Position numbers and translations under genes: made by a program. From NCBI RefSeq assembly GCF_905171765.1, contig NC_053389.1, forward strand, positions 743,319,146 to 743,383,145: a stretch of DNA of 64,000 nucleotides, written 5' to 3'. Shown piece by piece: positions 34,401-46,400 of this stretch. This DNA comes from Bufo bufo (Eukaryota > Chordata > Amphibia > Anura > Bufonidae). The notes beneath the pieces were generated by a model. It saw only the letters and a list, made by a program, of their open reading frames with translations. It was not told the DNA's origin and made no database searches. Position 1 is the stretch's first letter, and each line of letters opens with the position of its first letter.

Positions 34401-37400
34401 TGAATAACTCAGTGGCTATACTATATTTTTAATTACATGCAATTAGAAAAGTATTCAGATCCAGGTTATCGTTTGAAAACTGTAGAATATTTTTCATGGG
34501 ACAACCCCTTTAAGCCACAATTTTGTAGTACTTGTTCATGTGATTATCAGTATTTTGAGATGGGGTGAGGAGGTTCATCCATTATTTCAGCCCTTTCATC
34601 AGGGACAATGAGCTGTGCATCTTACGGTCTATCTGAAGGCAACTTCCATATATCCATGTGTAAGCGGACATGATGACGGTTGTTTTTTCAGTCCTGTGAG
34701 ATCTTGATTGAATTTCTTTGCTTTCTGTAGATATATCTTTTTCTAATGGAACAGAGCACATATGGCACCCGAGGATACGCGAGGTAACGTACTTGACTTA
34801 TTATTAGCAGTACTGCAGTACCATTTCAATTGTTTCCGATTGACATGTGAGCCCCCTTAATATCAGATGTCTATGTGACTTGTGAGTGAAATGTTAATAT
34901 AGGTTAATATCTGGTATTGTAGGCAGCATTTCTTCTGCACTTAACACTACTAGCCAATCTTACGCTTGGTTTCAGACAGTTTTTGACATTTTGTAATACA
35001 ATCTCTGTGTCTTCATAGGACTTACCGGTTAGATATAGACTTTATTCATCCTGCGTGTAACTATTGTTCACATTATTTTATAGATACAAGGTGCCATTAT
35101 CATGTCTTCACTCATAGAAGTGGTCATTGGCTTCCTTGGTCTTCCTGGAGCCTTGTTGAGATACATAGGACCTCTGACGATAACTCCTACTGTGTCTCTT
35201 ATCGGCCTATCTGGGTTCCAGGCTGCCGGGGAGAGAGCTGGCAAACACTGGGGCATTGCGATGCTGTAAGTAGATATCACTGATTGAGTCTGTGAGCATA
35301 TGACTGTATCTGACGTGGTTTGTTACAGCAGTAGATACATTTAGACTCAAGCAAGTCCAATACATCCTGTAGGAATAAAAGTACTTCTTTATCAGTAATT
35401 CATTAAAGAGGCTCTGTTGGCATGATCAACCCTATTAAACCAGGCATACTGGCTGGTAGGGCTTATCATGCTGATTAAAACAATACCTTGCTTTTGTCTG
35501 TATGCTAAACAGCTGCAGAAATATAGTCATTTTATTCATATGCAAATGATCAAGTTGGAGCACCAGGGTGTGGGGCTGAATCTTTGGAGCAATGCTTTGT
35601 AACACACCCTGCACACTCTGCAATATTCCCCCTCTCATTGATTCACAGGATGAGACATCAGCATGCTGAGGGCATAGCTGTGTCCTAGCATGTAAATATC
35701 ATATACACTACTGACTATAGACTTCCCTTGTTGAGAAGAGTGGCTTTCTTTGCCTAGAAACCTAATACATATTAATGCTTTATTCACAAGCACAGGATAC
35801 CATCATAAAGAAACCAGTAGTATGTATTCTAAGATTAGAAAAAACACAGTCCTCAATTGAATAGGCTTAACCTGCAGGTAAGTGATCAGCCTTGTATGTA
35901 GAGATCCCAGGTTTGAATCTTGGGAGAGACTTTCAGATTTTTTAAAAATTATTATTATTATATTATTTATTATAGTATGGCCTTTTATTATAGGTTAAAT
36001 GAGGGAGAAAAGAATAACAGAAAAAAAACCTATATAAGTCTCTCCATGGACTTGAACTTAGGTTCATTACATGCAAGGCTGATCTCTTAGCACTAAGCTA
36101 TAACCTTACCACATAGAGAAGAATGTTTTTTCTATACTTAGAAAGCTAATACTTATTACTGATTTCATTATAATCATAAATTGTGCCTGTGAGTAAAGTA
36201 GTAATATGTATCTTAGCTTTCTAAACATAGAAATCAACTCTTCTCAACATGGTATGGCTACAGTAAGTAGTGTATATTATATGTACTTGCTAGGACACAG
36301 TTCTCGGACACTGCTGTGCCCTCAGCATGCTGATGTATAGCCCTGTCAATCAATGGGAGTGGGAGTGTGCAGTGCACAGGGCATGTTACAAAGCAGTGCT
36401 CCAGGGATTCATCCTCTCCCCCTGGTGCTCTAAATTTTTCCCATTTGCATATGAATGAAATTCAATTATCTCTGCAGCTGTTTAGCATACAGACAAAAGA
36501 AATGTATAGTTTTAATCAGAATGATCAGCCCTACCAGTCAGTATGCCTGGTTTAATAGGGTTGATCATGCTGACAGAGCCTCTTTAAATGCATGCTGCTG
36601 CACAATAGATACATGCTCATGTAAGTGTACGCATTTCAAGCAACTGATTAAAAACACTATAGTTCAAAATGCATAAGGTTTTGTGATCATGGATGTCTTG
36701 TGCCACACTATGTGCTTAATGAATTGCAAATAATGAAGTAATTTTAGTTGTACGGGATGTTCCACACTAAAGCTGGCCAAACTCATGAGATAGTTGTCAG
36801 CCAACTGGTCCTGTTATACATCTGCATCTGCATGCATGTGTAGTGAATGGGGAGAGGGGAGAAAACCACTTTCAGACTCCTCTGGCAATAGGTTATCTCC
36901 CTGATAAAGAAATGAGCATGCAGTTGTAACCAACCTGCCCTATCATCATCTTCCCCAACATCAGAATTCAGGATTACACATACACAGTATGGCTCAGTTG
37001 ATTCACATCTGATGTGTATGGCCAGCTTTACTTTCCTCTACATTGTGCATTCTGCCTGTCTGTGGCACCCTGTCGGATATTGAGGATCTGTTCTGGGTGT
37101 TGACGCATGGTCCAGGTGAAGGGGGAACGGTATATTTACTTTCAGTAAGATTGCACTTGCTGTGGGAAGATTGGGCCTTGCATCAAACCATTGGGAACCG
37201 CTAAACCCCTTTTCATAAAGACCTCACTAAAGAGACCCCAAGGTCTCAGCAGGCACAGGACAATGAGTGTTAGCATAGAGCATATAGACCCTGTAAAATA
37301 TAACTTTTATTAATTAACGTTAAAAGAGAATTAATCACCCTATGATATCTGGTTGACTTCAATGAGTGTATGAGGACAAAGATATCGCCCAGCTACCACC

Positions 37401-40400
37401 GTGAATGGTGAATTTGATGCCGTATAAATAGTACAAAATCCACATAGGCACTTGTAACATTGGCTATGGTATGGACCGGGGGAAGGCTAGGGGCACTTAG
37501 ATAGGTGTTAGGGAATATCTCTCCCTGTACCAGCCCTAAATTAGCCTTTGCCCAGGGATAATCCCTGATGGTGGGAATTCCCTGTCCCCGTACCTGCCCT
37601 GTCTGGCCCTGTACAACCCTAGATGTTGGGAAGAAAGAAAACAATGATGTAACAATATTATACTATTAATTTTTTTGAGATGAAGGCACAGAACAATGGC
37701 TTGCCTTGTGATCCGTAGCAGGATCCACAAGGCACGTGGCATCCTCCTCCTTTGGCTCTGGTTGGTTAAAAACAGTTGTTTTTTTTGGGTGGGAATTCCT
37801 GAAGTCCACAGACAGGGGCTTGCTGGTCATAGGTTCTTCTCTGAAGGGTGAAATCTGAAGTTCTCCTTTTTTATGTAACAAGTCTCAGCCCCAGGTTCTG
37901 CTGATGCAATCTACTGGGTCTGTGATGGGTAACCTCCGGCACTCCAGCTGTGCTAAAACTACGACTCCCAAGATGTACACTTCCTTGGCTGTTCTAAGTG
38001 AGAGGAGCATGCTGGGAGTCGTAGTTTCACCACAGCTGGAGTGCCGGAGGTTAGCCATCACTGTACTAGGTGGTTATATAAGATACTTGGAAGCAACAGT
38101 TCAATAAATGTCAGTAAAATAATATCCACTGCCATCAGGATTAATCCTAATGCATACAGAATGATACATTGTAATCCTATGACTAAATGTCATTTTTTAT
38201 TTATTTTTTTGCACATTCACCGGCATAATATTCTTATTATATGTCTTGAGATGAAGCTGATCCTTGTGCCCTAGAATAAGGAAAATGACTAATAGTCACG
38301 TTGTAGGTTAAAATACATGCTCTCTTCCGTTCCTTTATTGACTTACCAAGGCAAAGTAATATTACAGAAGGGCAACAAAGCCCCGCAACTTGTGAATCCC
38401 TATGCCTGTCCATGGACATGACAACAATGGTTTTCTTCTTCTTTCAGCACCATTTTCCTGGTCCTTCTTTTCTCCCAATACGCAAGGAACGTCAAGCTGC
38501 CGCTTCCCATATACAAGTCTAAGAAGGGTTGGACGGCTTACAAGTTACAGCTGTTTAAAATGTTTCCAGTATGTTACAGCTTGGTGTATCTGACCTGAAT
38601 GGGTGATCATTTGTGGAGGGCTTCATATGGGTTAGGGTTTGTTCACATCTGTGTTGGAGGCTCCGTTCAGGACTTTTTGGTCCAGTAAAAAAAAAAAAAA
38701 AACGGGATCCCAAACGGAAACTGAACAAACTCCATTCTAGTCATTGTAGTCAGTTGTGTGCCAATTCCGACACTCCCGCTATTCTTGTTGTTCCGGTCAT
38801 GGCCAGGATCACAGGAGCATCGCAGTGTACTGGTGATCCCCTAGAAATGAATAGGGTTACAACATGAGTTGCACATGTGCCCGACTGCGACCCCTGAATC
38901 ACAGAAAATTCAGCAAAGTTGGCAATTTTTTGGGCAATTCGGGGTCGCAGTTGCGGCACAAATGAAACTCACTGCAACTCCATTAATTTCTAAGGGCTCA
39001 CCACTACACCGCGATGCCCCTGCGATCCTGGCCATGACCAGTGTAGCCGTACCCTAACTGAGCAGATCAACGGAAATATAAAGTGGTGATGTAAACTCAT
39101 CCTTAGGCTACCTTCACACTTGCGGCAGAGTGATCCGGCAAGCAGTTCCGTTGCCGGAACTGCCTGCCGGATCTGGCAAAACGTATGCCAACTGATGGCA
39201 TTTGTAAGGGTACTTTCACATTAGTGTGTTTCTTTTCCGGCATAGAGTTCCGTCACAGGGGCTCTATACCGGAAAAGAACTGATCAGGCATATCCCCATG
39301 CATTCTGAATGGAGAGTAATCCGTTCAGGATGTCTTCAGTTAAGTCATTTTGACTGATCAGGCAAAAGAGAAAACCGTAGCATGCTATGGTTTTATCTCC
39401 GGCGAAAAAAAAAAAGCCGGATCCGTCCTTCAGGTCTGCGCATGCGCAGGCCTCTAAAAATGAGAAAAAATTAAATACCTGATCCGTTTTGCCCGATGAC
39501 ACCGGAAAAACAGATCCGGTATTGCAATGCATTTTTCTGCCTGATCCTGATCAGTCTGAAAAATGCCTGATCAGTCAGTAAAAATGACATATGTTTGCAT
39601 ACAGTTTGCCTGATCAGGCAGGCAGTTCAGGCAACGGAACTACCTGCCGGAATCAAACAACGCAAGTGTGAAAGTACCCTAAGACTGATCAGGATCCTGA
39701 TCAGTCTGAAAAATGCATTGCAATACCGGATCTGTATTTTCAGTGTCATCCGGAAAAACGGATCTGGCATTTATTTTTTTCACCTTTTTTTCAGTCTGCG
39801 CATGCACAGACCGGAAGGACTGATCCGGCATTCCGGTATTTTGAATGCCGGATCCAGCACTAATACATTCCTATGGAAAAAATTCTGGATCCGGCATTCA
39901 GGCAAGTCTTCAGTTTTTTTGGCCGGAGATAAAACCGTAGCATGCTGTGGTTTTATCTTTTGCCTGATCAGTCAAAAAGACTGAACTGAAGACATCCTGA
40001 TGCATCCTGAACGGATTACCATTCAGAATGCATGGGGATATGCCTGATCAGTTCTTTTCCGGTATAGAGCCCCTAGGTCGAAACTCCGTGCCGGAAAAGA
40101 AAAGCGCTAGTGTGAAAGTACCCTAAGGCTGGTTTCACACTTGCGTTGTCCGGATCCGTTGTGTACTCCATTTGCCGGAATTACACGCCGGATCCGGAAA
40201 AACGCAAGTGAACTGAAAGCATTTGAAGACGGATCCGTCTTCAAAATGCGTTCAGTGTTACTATGGCACCCAGGACGCTATTAAAGTCCTGGCTGCCATA
40301 GTAGTAGTGGGGAGCGGGGGAGCGGTATACTTACCGTCCGTGCGGCTCCCGGGGCGCTCCAGAATGACGTCAGGGCGCCCCATGCGCATGGATGACGTGA

Positions 40401-43400
40401 TCCATGCGACACGTCATTCATGAGCGTGGGGCGCCCTGACGTCACTCTGGAGTGCCCGGGGAGCCGCACGGACGGTAAGTATACTGCTCCCCCGCTCCCC
40501 ACTACACTTTACCATGGCTGCCAGGACTTTAGCCTCCTGGCAGCCATGGTAACCATTCAGAAAAAGCTAAACGTCGGATCCGGCAATGCGCCGAAACGAC
40601 GTTTAGCTTAAGGCCGGATCCGGATTAATGCCTTTCAATGGGCATTAATTCCGGATCCGGCCTTGCGGCAAGTGTTCAGGATTTTTGGCCGGAGCAAAAA
40701 GCGCAGCATGCTGCGGTATTTTCTCCGGCCAAAAAACGTTCCGGTCCTGAACTGAAGACATCCTGATGCATCCTGAACGGATTTTACTCCATTCAGAATG
40801 CATTAGGATAAAACTGATCAGGATTCTTCCGGCATAGAGCCCCGACGACGGAACTCTATGCCGGAAGAAAAGAACGCAAGTGTGAAAGAGCCCTAGCTGA
40901 GTTTTGGATTTTTTCAATAATTTGTTCTAAGAAACATAAGCATTATTTAGAGTCAGATACACAGTTGTCTAAGGGGATGCTGTGCGCCAAATCGGATCCT
41001 CTGGAACAAAAACAGCTGGGAGTCACAATCTGAAGCGTAGGACATGGCTGTGGGGTTAATCCGTTATATCATATTAGCCGCTCAGAGCAGCAGAAACAAC
41101 AAGTGATTATATTACACAGTACGTAAAAGCGCGCCCTCAGCAATTAATTTGATTAGAGCCTCTTTAAAGGGGTTGTCCAGGCATACTTGCAGAGACCTAC
41201 GTGCAGAGGTACACGCCGGGCATCACTGTTGCTGAGGCAACCATTCGACACCCATCAAGTATCCTACCTGGTTCCTATTGTCATTCATGGGACCCGTGTA
41301 CGAAACACATTAGACATCCGATGGTTGCCCCAGCAGCTGTGCCTCCCACTATGCCGTTACATTTTCCCGTGCCCGACTGACATTCAGCTGAGCCAAACAA
41401 GCATGTTGATGGGGCGGTGATCTTGTGCCATGCCTGCTATGATCAGTAGTTAGGCCAGTGATTGGCTGCAGCGATTGCAGAGAAGAAAAAGACCAGTGCG
41501 GACCATCAGAGTGTCAGCGCTGGAGCTGCAGGGGATCAAACATGTGACTATTATTTTTTAAACGTATGACATTCCAACATAGGGATGCAAAACAAGCTCT
41601 GCCTCTAATGCCACCAGATGTAAGGCAGCTATCCTGTACGTCAATGTTCGACCTTTATAAACAGGCCTTGGGACATGACTTGGATAATAGTTAAGCCAGC
41701 CTCTTATCTGCAGACAGCTGTGTCAGGGTTATTTCCCCTCATCAGTGCAGAGCTCAGAGTACTGGTTTAACTGGGTGAGAGGCCTAAGTCAGGATTTGGG
41801 GGGTACTATCTCTCCTTACGGAGAGTGCTTTAAGAGTCTTATAGGCCAGGCAGAATCCTCATGCCGATTAAGACACTCTTCATAAGGAGAGATGGTACCC
41901 CCCAAATCCTGAATGAGGCCTCTCACCCAGTTAAGCCAGTACTCTCTGCTCTGCACTAAAGGGCATTTACCCCGAAACAGCTGTCTGCAGATGAGTCACT
42001 GGCTTAATTATTATCCAAGTCATGTCTCAAGGCCTAGTCAATTTGTGAAACACTGACATATAGGATATCTACCTTACATCTGGTGGCATTCGAGGCAGAG
42101 CTTGCTAAGTGCTCCTTTGCTTACCTTTTTGCTAGAATTCCAGAGGGGCATTGCCTGGCCTATAATACTCCTCATGCCGATTTAAGGCGCTCTCCATATT
42201 TTTTTTTTAAATCCTGGACAACCCCTTTAGGCCTCATGCACATGACCATATTTTGGGCTGTGTCTGATTTGCATTTAATTTTTTTGCAGTTTGGACATGG
42301 ACCCATTCATTTGTATGGGTCCGCAAAAAGTGCTGTCAGCATCCATATGTCCATCCCACAAATTATGGAACATGTCCTATTCTTGTCCGTTTTGTGGACA
42401 AGAATAGGCATTTCTACTGTTGGGCCGTCCAAAAATGTGACATGCACACGGCTTGTACCCGTATTTTGTGGATCCGCGGTTTGCAGAAATAAAAAGTACA
42501 GTCATGTGTAAGGTCTTAGCATGCTGTCGCACACAGAATTTTAGTAGCGTTTCTGTGCACTTTTGCAGATTTAGTGACATTATTTGCCGTAGAAACCTCC
42601 AGCTCCAGAAATGAGCTGAAAGTCATGCAGAAGGTTTATTTCCAACCAGCGTTTTTGTTAGGTGGCTTTTTTTTGCGTTTCCTTCTCTGTAAGGATTAAA
42701 ATGCCAGAAAAAAATAACATAAAAACCACATTCAGGTTCTATGTCTTTTTTTATTTTATTTTTTGGTGGTAAAAACACCCTTGACAAAAACTTGTGTTGA
42801 GTTCATTAAGGATATTTTGGCTGACCATTATATAAGGTCTTTGTGCAATGTTAGTCAAATCGATAGCTTGAACCTGCAGTAAAAATACTGTATAATGGCT
42901 CTCATCCTATGGTGGATCCAGCACATGGTTGTGTACCTTGCCACGTCTGCAGCCATTGTAGTTCTACTGCGTTAGTAGTCTGAGAAGTAAAGGTTGGATG
43001 CGTTGGAAAGGGGTAACATAAGGCTTGTAATCGAATACAGATGATCCTGCATATTACCAGGCTTGTTAGATCACAGGACACCTATAGTGCCTTGAAAAAG
43101 TATTTATACCCCTTGAACTTTTCCCAAAAATTTTCACATTACACCCGCAAACTTAAAGGGGCATTACCATCACAGACAATGGGGGCATATCGCTAGGATA
43201 TGCCCCCCATTGTCCACCTTTGGGACCCGCTCCTAGAACGGAGCCAGGAGAGCTGTGGCTGGAGGACCCCGGCTTTCCCAGCATCTGGCGTCCACCAAGC
43301 GCTGCTCTCCGCTGTTCCCATTCATTTTTAAGGGGCCAGTGCTCGGCTATTTGCGGCGGCCCCATAGAAATGAATAGAGGGCGGCTGTGCATGCGCAGTG

Positions 43401-46400
43401 CGCCCTCCACCACTTTCCCCTGCTCCGTTCTCCGTGTAGGTGCAGGTCTCAGAGGTGTGTCCTGCACCTATCAGACAATGAGAGTATATCCTAGCGATAT
43501 GCCCCCATTGTCTGTGATGAGCCCCTTTAAGAGTATTTTATTGGGATTTTATGTGATAGACCAACATACCAAGTACAGTATATGTGAAGTGAAAAGAAAA
43601 TGATACATGGTTTTCAAAAATTTTAATACATTCAGATCTGAAAAGTGGTGTGCATTTGTATTCAGACCCCTGTACTCTGATACCCCTAAATAAAATCCAG
43701 TGGGACCAATTGCCTTCAGAAGTCACCTAATTAGTAAATAGAGTCCACCTCTGTGTAATGTATTCTCAGTATAACTACAGCTGTCCTGTGAAGGCCTCAG
43801 AGGCTTGTTAAAGGGATTCTGTCACCTCTCATAACCCAAATTCGGATTTTAAACCAGTCATGCTCCACAGCTTACCTTGAATCGGCTGTGCTGTTCTATA
43901 TTGTAATCCGTCCAGTAGTTTTGCAGAAAAACGACTTTTTTAATTATGCAAATTAACCTGAAGGTGCCCAGAGGGGCGTTATGTTCCCCTTTGTGTGCCC
44001 AGTAACGCGAAGTCTCGCGCAGACGCAGTACCCACTGAGGGCTGCGCCAGTGCGATTTGCTGGAGACTGAGGGCAGGAGCTTCATCGTCATCACTGGGCA
44101 TGCGCCGAGCCCAGTGACGTCCGATGCTCGCTCTTCCCTCAGTCTCCAGCAAATCGCACTGGCGCAGCCCTCAGCGGGTACTGCGTCTGCGCGAGACTTC
44201 GCTCGGCCGTGAAAAACGCAGAATATAGAACATGCTGCATTTTTCACGCAACGCAGTACTGATGCATGAAAAAAAAAACGCTCATGTACACAGACCCATT
44301 GAAATGAATGGGTCGGGATTCAGTGCGGGTGCTATGCGTTCACGTCACGCATCGCACCTGCGTGGAATACTCGCTCGTGTGAAAGGGGCCTTAGTCATGT
44401 ACTCCACAAATCTGGCCTTTAAGGAAGAGTGGCAAGAAGAAAGCCATAAGAAGTCCAGTTTGCAGTTTGCCGCAAGCCACGTAGGGGACACAGCAAACAT
44501 ATGGAATAGGGTGCTCTGGTCAGATGAGACCAAAGTTGACCTTTTTGGCCTAAATGCAAAGCGCTATGTGTGGTGGAAAACTAACACTGCACATACCCTG
44601 AACACACCATCCCCCACCATCGAGCATGGAGGTGGCAGCATCGTGCTGTGGGGATTCTTTTCTTTAGCAGGGACAGGGATGCTGGTCAGAGTTGGTGGGA
44701 AGATGGATGGAGCTAAAAACAGGGCAAACCTGGAGAAAAACCTGGTAGAGGCTGCAAAAGACTTGAGACGGAGGTTCACCTTCCACCAAGACAACAACCC
44801 TAAACATACAGCCAGAGCTACAATGGAATGGTTCAGACCAGGGGCATTGCTAGGTTAAAAAATTTGGGGCCTGGGCCCCTGATGTTTTGTCCCAGGCCCT
44901 GAATGTACTGCCTGCCTGCTAGATACAACTGTATTGCCCTCCTCAGGACGGCAATACAATTGAATCTAATGCCCTGCAAGAGCTGAAGGACCTGTGATGA
45001 CATCACATGTGATCAGTTCTAAATGCCGTAGCCCAAAAGGACCTGCGAAGATGTCACCATCATGTAACCAGTGCAGGAGTGGACTGCTCAGCAGTGAAGA
45101 GAAGTCCTGGGAAGAAGCTGTTTTGAGGTCTGCTACATGAGGAGAGGTAAGTGAAGGGGTAGATTACTCAGTGTGAGAGGCAGAGCAATGTTGGGAGTTG
45201 TAGTTATTTAACTGGGACTGTATGTTAGGGCTGAAGGGAGGGAAGTTATTTACATGGGACAGTGGGGTGGAGTGATGTTATTTACATGGGACTGAAAGTT
45301 GAGGGAGTGATGTTATTTACATGGGAATACATGTTGGAGGTGGCTGGGGCAGGGTGATGTTATTTACATGCGACTTTATGTTGAAGGCGGCTGTAGGAGG
45401 GAGTGATATTATTTATATGGGACTGAATGTTGAGGGGTAATGTGATTTACATGGGACTGCATTTTGGAGGTGGCTGGGGAGGGGGTGATTTTATTTACAT
45501 TGGAATGTATGTTGAAAGTGACTGGGGGAGGAAGTGATGTTATTTACATGGTACTGAATATTGACGGGGTAATGTTATTCACATGGGACTGTATGTTAAA
45601 GGCGACTGGGGAGGGGATAATGTTATTTACGTGGGACTGTATATTGAGGGGGGCAGGAGAGATGGTGTGATATTTACATGGGACTGTATTTTAGAGGGGG
45701 CTGTAGATAGAAAGGGATGTTATTTACATGGGACTGTATATTGGAGGGGGCTGGAGAGCTGGTGTGATGGTATTTACATGGCACTCTATGGCAGAGAAGG
45801 GAAATAATGTTATTTACATGGGACTGTATGGTGGAGGGGCTGAGGAATTATAATTTTTGAGGACAGTAAATGGAGGAATATAACTACAGGGGGCATTATA
45901 AATATTGGGAGGGCTTCAGGGCGAGCATAGCAGTAGGGGGCGATATAAAACTGGGGCACTTCAGGGTGAGCATTATAACAGTAGGGGGCATTATAAATAC
46001 TGGGGGCACTGTGGGGGCATTTTAAATTGGAGACATTAGGCGTACTTATTACAACTGGGGGCTCTATAGGAGGGACTTATAGATCCGCATTATTTCTACT
46101 AAGAGCACTGTGGGGGTCTTATTACTACCGAGGGGTCAGTAGATAGCTTTATTACCACTGGGGGAACAATAGGGGGGCCTTATTTCTACTAGGGGCTCTG
46201 TAAGGACATTATTAATACTGGAGGGCTCTTCAACTAATGGGGGCACTCTTGGGGAGGGTTATCACAGTTGGTGGCACTGTAGGGGGCAGTATTACTAATG
46301 AGGGTATTCTAGAAGGGAATTACTATTGGTGGGACTATGAGGAGCACTATTACTATGGGGGGCACTCATTTTTCTTCAGGATAGTATTTGGGGGTACAGA

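Larger units (their letters stand above)
27262..34730 (+). other. Intron 4 (7.5 kb)
   Basis: It contains the repeats listed separately. TTAA-MITE fragments also lie at about 27915-27995 (AAAGGGGTTGTTCGAGATTC) and 28415-28455 (AGGGGTCCGAGTGCTGAGACCCCC). GAAACGTGTTG...AATAAAG at 28510-28550 resembles the ends of the 56108-56863 family. Nothing is recognised in 27262-27900, 28560-29000 or 31110-32940. Confidence 0.7.
35266..38447 (+). other. Intron 6 (3.2 kb)
   Basis: It holds the TTAA-flanked foldback 35403-36587 and a hAT-like MITE at 37920-38063. Nothing recognisable is present at 36590-37919 and 38064-38447. Confidence 0.7.

Noticed and set aside
36038..36110. tRNA gene on the minus strand of the foldback
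   Set aside because: Arms and acceptor stem do not pair convincingly, and a mirrored, altered copy sits in the other arm. It is better described as tRNA-derived repeat.
40290..40555. GC-rich stretch with TGACGTCA sites as a CRE-type promoter
   Set aside because: It is the core of a MITE palindrome, so both CRE-like sites come from the same mirrored arm.
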